Origin: Hydrogenobacter hydrogenophilus
Lineage (GTDB): Bacteria > Aquificota > Aquificia > Aquificales > Aquificaceae
Length of the DNA stretch: 64,000 nt
Direction: 5' to 3'
Assembly (NCBI RefSeq): GCF_900215655.1
Contig: NZ_OBEN01000008.1
Coordinates: 1 to 64,000, forward strand
The notes beneath the pieces are model-generated. The model did no database searches. It saw only the letters and a list, made by a program, of their open reading frames with translations, and had not been told where the DNA came from. The position numbers and the translations under genes were made by a program. Within the stretch, counting starts at the first letter, position 1, and the number at the start of each line of letters is the position of its first letter. Shown here in pieces: positions 8,470 to 16,069 of the stretch.

Positions 8470-9400
8470 AGAGTTCCCTTTGCAGATAAGAAGTGCAAAG
8501 GTTGAGAGCTTAAACATGGAAGGTTATAGAGGCATAGTCTTTAGCGGTATGGGTGGCTCTGGCATAGTGGGAGACTTGGCAAAGACCTTGCTTGAAAAGC
8601 ATGACACACCTATACCAGCATTGTCCCTTAGAGGTTATACCCTTCCACCTTATGTGAAGGAAGGCTGGTTGGTTTTTTGTATTAGCTACAGTGGAAACAC
8701 AGAAGAGACCCTAAGTATAGCTCAATCGGCTTTAGAAAGAAGTATAAAACCCATATGCATAAGCTCAGGTGGAAAGCTTATGGAACTTGCTTTAAAGGAA
8801 AACCTACCTCACTTTTCTTTACCTGAAGGCTACCCCCCTCGCTATGCCTTGGGCTACATGCTGTCAATAGTACTTTCCCTTTTGGGTGTAAAGGATCCTC
8901 TTGAGAGCTGTAGTTCCTTCTTGAAAGAAAAGAAAGAAGCTATAAAGGAGGAAGCAAAGAAGATAGCACAGTCCTTTGAAGGGTATGTGCCCGTAGTTTA
9001 TGCCACACAAACGCTTGAATCAGTAGCTTTTAGGTGGAAAACTCAGATCAATGAAAATGCAAAGACCCTCTGCTATACCGCGGTCCTTCCAGAGCTACAT
9101 CACAATGAGGTGGTAGGACTTGATAATCCCATAACCAGAAATGTGTGCAGTTTTCTCTTAATGTTTGACCCAGAAGAACACCCAAGAGTTATAAAGAGGG
9201 TTCAGATAACAGAAGAGATTCTAAGAGATTTTGGAGTTGTTCCAAAAGTCATAAAAGGAGAAGGTGAGAGCTTCCTGCACAGGATTTTATACCTTGTACA
9301 TCTTGGAGACTGGGTAAGTTTGTACCTTTCGGAACTTTATAAGTACGACCCACTGCCCGTAAAAACTATAGACCTTATTAAAAGCAAACTAAGTGTATAA
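8447..9400 (+). CDS. Bifunctional phosphoglucose/phosphomannose isomerase
   Basis: Interconverts glucose 6-phosphate or mannose 6-phosphate with fructose 6-phosphate. The 317-residue length and SIS-domain motifs (FSGMGGSGIVGDL near 32-44, ISYSGNTEETLS near 78-89, PELHHNEVVGL near 218-228) identify the archaeal-type PGI/PMI family rather than classical Pgi. The ATG is preceded by AAAGGAGGGAAAG and overlaps the end of obgE by 23 nt. The stop codon overlaps TATAAT at 9396-9401, which probably drives terC. Confidence 0.88.
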   Translation: MNPWEMLEEFPLQIRSAKVESLNMEGYRGIVFSGMGGSGIVGDLAKTLLEKHDTPIPALSLRGYTLPPYVKEGWLVFCISYSGNTEETLSIAQSALERSIKPICISSGGKLMELALKENLPHFSLPEGYPPRYALGYMLSIVLSLLGVKDPLESCSSFLKEKKEAIKEEAKKIAQSFEGYVPVVYATQTLESVAFRWKTQINENAKTLCYTAVLPELHHNEVVGLDNPITRNVCSFLLMFDPEEHPRVIKRVQITEEILRDFGVVPKVIKGEGESFLHRILYLVHLGDWVSLYLSELYKYDPLPVKTIDLIKSKLSV

Positions 9401-9411
9401 TTCTTTTCGCC

Positions 9412-10317
9412 ATGGAAATCCAATGGTTGATTTTCGGTGGCTTAGTTTTTCTTGCCCTTTTCCTTGATCTTTTTGTGTTTCACAGAAAGCCTCATAAGGT
9501 TTCTGTAAAGGAGTCTTTACTCTTTTCTGCCTTTTGGGTGCTTATAGGCTTAAGCTTTGGTGTTTATGTGTGGCACGCAAAGGGAGAGCAAGCATTTGTG
9601 GAATACATTACAGGCTACCTTTTAGAAAAAGCCCTCAGTTTGGATAACATCTTTGTTTTTATTCTGATCTTTTCCTACTTTCAGATACCAGAAGAATACA
9701 GACATAAAGTGCTTTTTTGGGGAGTTTTTGGAGCTATAGTTATGCGAGCCATATTTATATTTGCGGGAATAAGTTTGATAGAGCGCTTTGATTGGATCAA
9801 TTACATCTTTGGACTTATTCTTATAATATCTGCAGTAAAACTTCTATCTACGGAAGATAAAGCATTCAACCCAGAGGATACCCTCGTTTACAAAATAGCC
9901 AAAAGGCTTCTGCCCATGCGACCAGACCTTCAAAGGGGAAAATTTTTTGTCAAAGAAGGTAGAAAAATATACGCCACACCCATGTTTTTGACCTTGATCT
10001 TTGTGGAAAGTTCGGATTTAATGTTTGCTATTGACTCTGTGCCAGCCATACTCTCCGTCTCCAAAGACCCTTTTGTGGTTTATACTTCCAACATCTTTGC
10101 CATATTGGGCCTTAGGTCTTTGTACTTTGCTGCATCTGCAGTCTTAAGTCTCTTTCACTATCTACATTACGGACTTGCCTTTATACTTGGATTTATCGGT
10201 GTAAAGATGTTAATATCGGACTTTTACCACATACCCGTTTTTGTATCCCTCCTACTTATAGTAAGTTCCATACTCCTTTCCATACTGGCATCTCTTGTTA
10301 AGAAAAAGCATGATTGA
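9412..10317 (+). CDS. TerC/Alx family integral membrane protein
   Basis: A 301-residue protein with about eight membrane segments and the TerC signatures EKALSLDNIFVF and VESSDLMFAIDSVPAILSV, whose acidic residues in the membrane are characteristic. TerC/Alx proteins export Mn2+ and are linked to tellurite resistance and metalation of secreted proteins. Its substrate here is not shown by sequence. The start lacks a Shine-Dalgarno and a TATAAT ends 10 nt upstream. It overlaps the MobA-HMA gene by 8 nt, so the two are probably co-expressed. Confidence 0.9.
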   Translation: MEIQWLIFGGLVFLALFLDLFVFHRKPHKVSVKESLLFSAFWVLIGLSFGVYVWHAKGEQAFVEYITGYLLEKALSLDNIFVFILIFSYFQIPEEYRHKVLFWGVFGAIVMRAIFIFAGISLIERFDWINYIFGLILIISAVKLLSTEDKAFNPEDTLVYKIAKRLLPMRPDLQRGKFFVKEGRKIYATPMFLTLIFVESSDLMFAIDSVPAILSVSKDPFVVYTSNIFAILGLRSLYFAASAVLSLFHYLHYGLAFILGFIGVKMLISDFYHIPVFVSLLLIVSSILLSILASLVKKKHD

Positions 10318-11092
10318 GTGTTTCGTGTTGGTTGGTGGTGAAAGCAGGAGGTTTGGTGGGGACAAAATCCTGTTTCCCATAAAAGGAAAAAGGTGCGTAG
10401 AGTACATCATTGACGCACTAAAGTGTGTGTGCGATGAGGTGCTTTTGGTAGGAAAAGACCCTTCAAAGTACTCTTCGTTGGAATTGAAGTTTATTAAAGA
10501 TATTCTTGTAGATCAGGGCGCTCTGATCGGCATATATACCGCTCTGAGGAGCGCCAAGACTGACAGGGTTCTCATAGTAAGCGCTGATATGCCCCTTATA
10601 AAGCCATCTGTTATAAGGCATCTCCTTGATAACTACAGAGAACCCATCACCATATACTGCGTAAAAGGAAAACTCTACCCCCTTCTTGGCATATATGCTC
10701 GCAGTGTTTTGAAAGACCTTGAAACATACATTCAAAGAGGAAACAAAAAAGTGATAGAATTCATTAAAAAAGTAGGCTATCACTGTATAACAGAAGAAGA
10801 AGTTTTGCAGTTTGACCCTGAGCTTCACTCCTTTATAAACATGAACACAAAGGAAGACCTGCAAGCTATATTAAAGATCATGAGCACGATAAAGTTGAAA
10901 GTGAGCGGGATGACTTGTGAGCACTGTGCCAGCATGGTGAGAAAAGCCCTGCTCTCAGTTGAAGGCGTAGAGGACGCTAAGGTTAGCCTTGAAAAAGGTG
11001 AAGCTGAAGTGATCACCTACAAAGATGTACCCATTGAAAACCTAAAAAAGGCAGTAGAAGAGTGGGGATACAAGGTCGTAGGTGAGGTTTGA
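10310..11092 (+). CDS. MobA-like molybdenum cofactor guanylyltransferase fused to an HMA copper-chaperone domain
   Basis: A 260-residue two-domain protein. Residues 1-185 are MobA-like: LVGGESRRFGGDK (7-19) is the GTP loop, DQGALIGIYTAL (68-79), SADMP (91-95) with the metal-binding Asp, and NMNTKEDL (177-184). MobA attaches GMP to molybdopterin. Residues 191-260 form a heavy-metal-associated domain with the copper-binding motif GMTCEHC (200-206). There is no stop and no convincing ribosome binding site before the internal Met191, so I read a single fusion. I chose ATG 10310 (8-nt overlap with terC) over an upstream TTG. Mo enzymes occur nearby (sulfite dehydrogenase at 47.7 kb). Confidence 0.85.
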   Translation: MIECFVLVGGESRRFGGDKILFPIKGKRCVEYIIDALKCVCDEVLLVGKDPSKYSSLELKFIKDILVDQGALIGIYTALRSAKTDRVLIVSADMPLIKPSVIRHLLDNYREPITIYCVKGKLYPLLGIYARSVLKDLETYIQRGNKKVIEFIKKVGYHCITEEEVLQFDPELHSFINMNTKEDLQAILKIMSTIKLKVSGMTCEHCASMVRKALLSVEGVEDAKVSLEKGEAEVITYKDVPIENLKKAVEEWGYKVVGEV

Positions 11093-11684
11093 AGAGTTAA
11101 AAAAGCATCTTGAAGGTCTGGAGCTTATTGGCAGAGGATGGAGAAGTTATGTCTATAGAGCCATTTATAACGATAAAGAGGTTGCTATAAAGGTAGCAAA
11201 AGATAGACATCTAGAAAAGGCTATAAGGAAAGAGGCAGACATCTTAGAGAGATTAAAGGGTATAAAGAGCTTTCCTCAGATACTTGTGAGAGGAGAAGAT
11301 TTTTTTATGTACGAGTTTATAAAGGGTGTGCCCTTTGAAAAATGCACCTTGGAAGAAACAAAAAAGATAGAGATATTCTTAAAAACTCTTGAACTTGCTT
11401 ATCTTCTTGACAGTATGTGTATATCAAAGGACGAATTTCAAAAACTTGATAAAAACCTGCTTGTAGGTGAAGACGGGGATGTTTATCTTATTGACTTTGA
11501 AAGGGGCAAAGTTTCGTGTAAAAGAAAAACAAACTTACCTCAACTGATACAACTCTTTGTCAGAGAAGGCTATTTACCTTTAGAGAGAGCCATAGACCTT
11601 GGAAAGTCTTACAAAGAAAGACCAGAAGATGTGTTCCATGAGTTACAAAAAATCCTTACTGAGCGTCTATCAAACCCTTCTTGA
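11082..11684 (+). CDS. Small serine/threonine protein kinase-like protein (COG2112 type)
   Basis: A 200-residue minimal kinase fold. Visible are a glycine-rich loop (GRGWRSYVYRA, about 18-28), the ATP lysine in VAIKVAK, and a catalytic/metal segment LDKNLLVGEDGDVYLIDFERG (about 125-145) in which DFE replaces DFG. Substrate is unknown; COG2112-like kinases are uncharacterised. The GTG start overlaps the MobA-HMA gene by 11 nt, and its end overlaps the glycosylase gene by 47 nt, so it is inside a tight operon. Confidence 0.7.
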   Translation: MRFEELKKHLEGLELIGRGWRSYVYRAIYNDKEVAIKVAKDRHLEKAIRKEADILERLKGIKSFPQILVRGEDFFMYEFIKGVPFEKCTLEETKKIEIFLKTLELAYLLDSMCISKDEFQKLDKNLLVGEDGDVYLIDFERGKVSCKRKTNLPQLIQLFVREGYLPLERAIDLGKSYKERPEDVFHELQKILTERLSNPS

Positions 11685-12300
11685 TCTTTACGGATACCAA
11701 AATTGGTGGCCCATTGATGCTGAGTATCACAGGCTCATAGGTACAGACCCAAGGGAAGAGATAGTTATATCTGCAGTGCTTACCCAAAACACAAGTTGGA
11801 AAAATGTGGAAAAAGCCCTTGAGAATATAAAAAGGTATGGTATCTTATCCCTTGAGTTTATAAGAAGTTCCGATGAAAAGACTATACAGGAGCTTATAAG
11901 GCCTGCAGGTTTTTACAGGCTCAAGGCACAAAGACTAAAAGAGGTGGCAGTCTTCTTGAATCCTGTAGATAAAGTAAAACACGTAAAACGCCAAGATCTA
12001 TTAAAAGTAAAAGGTATAGGCAGAGAAACCGCAGATGTAATTTTACTCTACGCCGGAGAAAGGCTACACTTTGTGGTGGACAAATACACTCAGCGCTTTA
12101 TGGAAAGGTTTTATGGGATTAAGGGTAATTATGAGAGCCTCAAGCATTTCTTTGAAGAACATCTACCTAAAGACATAAAAATCTATAAAGAATTTCACGC
12201 TTTAATAGACGAGCATGCAAAAAAATACTGTAGGAGCAGTCCTATCTGTAAGGACTGCCCCCTAAAAGATGTTTGTATTAGTGCAAGCCCATCCTTTTGA
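11638..12300 (+). CDS. MagIII-like HhH-GPD DNA glycosylase (3-methyladenine type)
   Basis: A 220-residue base-excision repair glycosylase. The helix-hairpin-helix reads VKGIGRETADVILLYA followed by VVDKYTQRF with the catalytic Asp. The position of the catalytic Lys of endonuclease III (GRK) is Glu (GRE), and E-x-A-D-x-I-L-x-Y with VDKY is the pattern of Helicobacter MagIII, so it should be a monofunctional alkyl-purine glycosylase without lyase activity. A C-terminal Cys set (C-x5-C-x2-C-x5-C) suggests a [4Fe-4S] cluster. Start ATG 11638 is chosen by family length. The 3' end overlaps convergent petC by 23 nt. Confidence 0.82.
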   Translation: MSYKKSLLSVYQTLLDLYGYQNWWPIDAEYHRLIGTDPREEIVISAVLTQNTSWKNVEKALENIKRYGILSLEFIRSSDEKTIQELIRPAGFYRLKAQRLKEVAVFLNPVDKVKHVKRQDLLKVKGIGRETADVILLYAGERLHFVVDKYTQRFMERFYGIKGNYESLKHFFEEHLPKDIKIYKEFHALIDEHAKKYCRSSPICKDCPLKDVCISASPSF

Positions 12301-12907
12301 GTATCTTTGCTCTCCATACCCATATGAGCACACCCATAACCACAAGATACGCTATTGTGGCTATTCCCATAAGGGTTCTCTTTGCCTTTTCGGAAGGTGG
12401 TGGTTCTGACACAGACCTTAGGTAAGAGATGATCTTGGCTGTCTCTTCTGGCCTTCCTGTCATAACTGCAGGCATGGATGTGCCAGGTAGAACTTTTTGA
12501 GGTTCAAGGATAAAGTTAAACAGGTACTCTTTACCTCTTGCAATGTACATAGTAGAAAGGTCTGGAGGCACCTTACCAAAGGATTCTTTTAGTTGAGAGA
12601 GCTCTGTATAGAAGGCGCTTTCATACACATCCTTAGGTAGCACTTTCCCGTACTGCTCTTGAAGGGCTTTTAGATTAGGGTTTGCTTGTACTGCAGAAGG
12701 GTAAACTGCGTCATACCTAACAGAATGGCACGCCTGACAGTTTTGCTCAAATAACTGTTTACCTTCTTTTGCATATCTCTCATCTTCCGCTATCTTTTGG
12801 TACTGCACTGGCATCTCGTAGGTTTCGTGAGGTGCAAACACATTATTTATCCATATTATGTAAAAGAAGGCAAGAGTCAGAAGTGTAAAAAATGCAATCT
12901 TTATCAT
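12278..12907 (-). CDS. petC: Cytochrome bc1 complex, cytochrome c1 subunit
   Basis: Passes electrons from the Rieske protein to soluble cytochrome c. The 209-residue protein has an N-terminal signal/anchor (about 4-20), haem motif CQACH (57-61), an axial-Met candidate in LPGTSMPAVM, and a C-terminal membrane anchor (about 178-198). It is shorter than classical cytochrome c1, as in epsilonproteobacterial and Aquificales complexes. Third gene of petA-petB-petC; it starts 4 nt inside petB. The 3' end overlaps the glycosylase gene. Confidence 0.88.
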   Translation of the reverse strand: MIKIAFFTLLTLAFFYIIWINNVFAPHETYEMPVQYQKIAEDERYAKEGKQLFEQNCQACHSVRYDAVYPSAVQANPNLKALQEQYGKVLPKDVYESAFYTELSQLKESFGKVPPDLSTMYIARGKEYLFNFILEPQKVLPGTSMPAVMTGRPEETAKIISYLRSVSEPPPSEKAKRTLMGIATIAYLVVMGVLIWVWRAKILKRMGLH

Positions 12908-14094
12908 GTTTTATCACCTCCTCTGGCTTTGTACCAGCCCCACTCTATGATGGATATTATTGGTAGTGATAAGAAGAAGGAGAAGAGCCCAGCAGTGAAA
13001 GCCAAACCTAACATGGCGTTGGTAGGTGTAGGAGGCATGGTACCCAAAATAGTCAGAGCCATTGCGGATATAACTAAAACTATGTACATAACGAAAAATA
13101 GGGGTCTTCTCCTTGCGCTTTTATACGGGGAGAAGTCAAGAAAGGGAAGTAGCAGTAGTAATAGCAGAATTAGGTTAAAGGCTATAAAACCGAGAAACTT
13201 GCTGGGAATAGACCTAAATACCGTATAGAAAGCTAAAAGATACCATTCAGGAGCTATATGAGGAGGAGTTTTAAAAGGGTTTGCAGGTTCAAAGTTATCA
13301 GGTGGCAAGAAGTGATGCATGTAGAAAAACACGAAGAAGAAAAATACTGCCAAGTATCCCATTACATAAGCACCCTCTTTCAGAGTCATGTAAGGATGGA
13401 AAGGAACGCCTTCCTTCTTTTTGTCTATCTCTATACCTTCTGGATTGGATATGCCTGCAGCTCTAACAAGGTAAAGGTGAAGGCTTACCAAACCTAAGAG
13501 TATAAGAGGTAAAAGCCATATGTGAAGCCCGAAAAACCTTCCGAGGGTTATCTGTCCAAGTTCGTATCCACCTTTCATCCAAACGGATATGGTTTCACCC
13601 AAAGCTCCTGGAATGGCTGTTGGTATTTCTGTAGTGACCACCATACCCCAGTAAGATAGCTGTCCCCAAGGTAGTAGGTAGCCAGAAAGAGCGGTCATCA
13701 GGAGGACGAAGAAGATAAACCAGCCCACTATCCAGGTGAGTTCTCTCGGCTTTTTGTAAGCGTTATAATAGATACCCGTAAACATATGCAAGTAAACGAG
13801 AGCTAAAAAGAAGTTTGCTCCTGCTGCATGAACATGCCTTATTAACCACATAAAGGGTACTTCTTTCATGATGGTGTAGTTGGCACTGTCAAAGGCAGTG
13901 TGAACATTAGGCTGGTAGTACATAGTGAGAAATATGCCAGAGATGATCTGTATGGCAAAGGCTATAAGGGCCATAACTCCAAAGGCGTAAGGGAAGGTTA
14001 AGTTTTTGGGCACTTTGTAATCAACCATCTGGGACTGCCAAAGCTCACTTATGTGTGTTCTTTCATCTATCCACTTTCCTATTCTTCCCAGCAT
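12904..14094 (-). CDS. petB: Cytochrome bc1 complex, cytochrome b subunit
   Basis: Quinol-oxidising membrane core of complex III. The 396-residue full-length cytochrome b has histidine ligands in helices B and D (RHVHAAGANFF and GLHIWLLPLILLGLVSLHL), the Qo motif PEWY, and C-terminal helices to residue 390. It lies 12 nt after petA and overlaps petC by 4 nt. Confidence 0.95.
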   Translation of the reverse strand: MLGRIGKWIDERTHISELWQSQMVDYKVPKNLTFPYAFGVMALIAFAIQIISGIFLTMYYQPNVHTAFDSANYTIMKEVPFMWLIRHVHAAGANFFLALVYLHMFTGIYYNAYKKPRELTWIVGWFIFFVLLMTALSGYLLPWGQLSYWGMVVTTEIPTAIPGALGETISVWMKGGYELGQITLGRFFGLHIWLLPLILLGLVSLHLYLVRAAGISNPEGIEIDKKKEGVPFHPYMTLKEGAYVMGYLAVFFFFVFFYMHHFLPPDNFEPANPFKTPPHIAPEWYLLAFYTVFRSIPSKFLGFIAFNLILLLLLLLPFLDFSPYKSARRRPLFFVMYIVLVISAMALTILGTMPPTPTNAMLGLAFTAGLFSFFLSLPIISIIEWGWYKARGGDKT

Positions 14095-14106
14095 TCCTCA
14101 ACCTCC

Positions 14107-14625
14107 TTAAGTTTGTTCTTTGATAAAACCTGGCTCACCTATCACGAGTTTGTTTCCTTGGAGGTTTTGAGGGGGAATGTGTAATGGCCTGGGTGGAGGA
14201 CCAGCTATGTTATCACCCCAAGGCGAGTAGAACCCTCCATGACAAGGACAGTGGAAGACAGGGTATTTATACTCCGCTTCTCCCTGTGGCTTCCAGAGGG
14301 GTATACAGCCAAGGTGCGTACAGACTGCTATGAGAGCGTAAGCATTATGTCCCTCAAGAAGCTTCCTGTTATTATCCTCTTTGGTAGTGCCGTTCCACTG
14401 AAAGTTTGCCGGCAGATGCACCACAAAGACAGGTTTACCCTTCCAAGATACTACCCTTACATTACCTTCTGGTATCTGGGATATGTCCACTTCCACCTTT
14501 GCACCCGCTAAGGATGCAGCGCTTGGAGCGAGGGTCTTTATTATGGGATAAAGCACTCCTACAACCCCAACGACCCCCAGTCCACCTATGGCAAAACCGA
14601 TTAGATCTCTCCTTGAGGCTTCCAT
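14107..14625 (-). CDS. petA: Cytochrome bc1 complex, Rieske iron-sulfur subunit
   Basis: The 172-residue Rieske protein has an N-terminal twin-arginine-like RRDLIGFAIGG anchor and cluster-binding CTHLGC (102-107) and CPCHGG (126-131): ligands Cys102, His104, Cys126, His129 and disulfide Cys107-Cys128. Start ATG follows CAGGAGGTAATACT. First gene of petABC, divergent from sqr across about 150 nt, a pairing that fits sulfide-derived quinol feeding bc1. Confidence 0.96.
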   Translation of the reverse strand: MEASRRDLIGFAIGGLGVVGVVGVLYPIIKTLAPSAASLAGAKVEVDISQIPEGNVRVVSWKGKPVFVVHLPANFQWNGTTKEDNNRKLLEGHNAYALIAVCTHLGCIPLWKPQGEAEYKYPVFHCPCHGGFYSPWGDNIAGPPPRPLHIPPQNLQGNKLVIGEPGFIKEQT

Positions 14626-14776
14626 AGTATTACCTCCTGAGCGTATTCATAACAGATTAATTATATCACTAAAGAACAAAAGAGATAAAAGGAGTTTTTA
14701 ATACTTTTTATTTCAGATAGAAATTCTTATATAATTATAAGAGCTGTCCTTATTAAAGTTCTTAGGAGGTTGAGTT

Positions 14777-16069
14777 ATGAGCAAGCATGTAGTAGTACTA
14801 GGTGGTGGAATAGGAGGTATAGCTACAGCTTATAACCTTAGGAAACTGGATAAGAATCTGCGGATCACTGTAGTGTCTGGGAGACCTTACTTTGGTTTTA
14901 CACCTGCCTATCCTCACTTGGCACTCGGTTGGAGGAAATTTGAAGATATTACCGTACCCTTAGCTAATATCCTTCCAAAGCACGGTATAGAGTTTATCAA
15001 TGAGAATGGTGAAAGCATAGACCCTGATGCAAACAAGCTGAAAACTACAGGTGGCAAGGAAATACACTACGACTACTTGGTGATAGCTACAGGTCCCAAG
15101 CTTGTTTTTGGTGCGGAAGGTCAAGAGCAGTACTCCACTTCTGTATGTACTGCGGAGCACGCCATGGAACTCAACAAAAAGCTTGAAGATTTTTACAAAA
15201 ACCCAGGACCTGTAGTAGTTGGTGCTATACCCGGAGTTAGCTGTTTTGGTCCTGCATACGAGTTTGCCTTTATGCTTCATTACGAACTAAAGAAAAGGGG
15301 GTTAAGGCACAAAGTACCCATAACATACATTACTTCTGAGCCTTATGTGGGACACATGGGTTTAGGTGGTGTAGGACCTTCCCGTAGGCTAATGGAAGAC
15401 ACCATGGCAGAGAGAAGCATAAGTTATGTAGCCAATGTCAAGATAACCAAGGTAGAGCCTGATAAAGTAATCTACGAAGACCTTGAAGGAAAGACTTACG
15501 AAGTCCCTTGCAAGCTTTCCATGATCATGCCAAGGTTTATGGGACCAGAGGTAGTTGCATCCGCAGGAGATAAAGTGGCAAATCCTGTCAACAAGATGGT
15601 TATAGTAAATAGGTGTTTCCAGAATCCTACATACAAAAACATATTCGGTGTAGGTGTAGTAACAGCCATACCACCAGTGGAGCAAACACCTATACCTACA
15701 GGAGTACCAAAGACAGGTATGATGATAGAACAGATGGCTTTAGCGGTTGCCCATAACATAGTAAGTGATATAAGAAATTCAGCAGACAGGTATGCACCAG
15801 AGCTTTCTGCCATATGCATAGCGGATATGGGTAGTGATGCTATGGGGTTCTATGCATCTCCCGTTATTCCGCCGAGGTCTGTTGTGAAGTATAAAAAAGC
15901 TCTATGGATGCACTGGATCAAATCCGCTTTTGAAAAGTACTTTATGTGGAAGGTAAAGACAGGAGATGTGGCACCTTTCTTTGAGGAAAAGATGCTTAGC
16001 TTAATTTTTGGCACCCATCCCATACATGTCTGTAAGGACTGTGCGGGTTCTCCTGGTTCTGCTTGCTAA
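14777..16069 (+). CDS. sqr: Sulfide:quinone oxidoreductase, type I
   Basis: A peripheral-membrane flavoenzyme oxidising sulfide to polysulfur and reducing quinone. The 430-residue protein has FAD motif VVLGGGIGGIATAYN, IATGPKL, and cysteines 124, 156 and 347, the positions of the FAD-linked and polysulfide-bridging cysteines of the Aquifex aeolicus enzyme. The C-terminus carries an amphipathic membrane-binding region and two extra CxxC-like cysteines (419, 422). Start ATG follows CTTAGGAGGTTGAGTT. A TATAAT-like box is at 14730-14735. It is divergent from petABC, and its stop overlaps convergent mutS2. Confidence 0.96.
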   Translation: MSKHVVVLGGGIGGIATAYNLRKLDKNLRITVVSGRPYFGFTPAYPHLALGWRKFEDITVPLANILPKHGIEFINENGESIDPDANKLKTTGGKEIHYDYLVIATGPKLVFGAEGQEQYSTSVCTAEHAMELNKKLEDFYKNPGPVVVGAIPGVSCFGPAYEFAFMLHYELKKRGLRHKVPITYITSEPYVGHMGLGGVGPSRRLMEDTMAERSISYVANVKITKVEPDKVIYEDLEGKTYEVPCKLSMIMPRFMGPEVVASAGDKVANPVNKMVIVNRCFQNPTYKNIFGVGVVTAIPPVEQTPIPTGVPKTGMMIEQMALAVAHNIVSDIRNSADRYAPELSAICIADMGSDAMGFYASPVIPPRSVVKYKKALWMHWIKSAFEKYFMWKVKTGDVAPFFEEKMLSLIFGTHPIHVCKDCAGSPGSAC

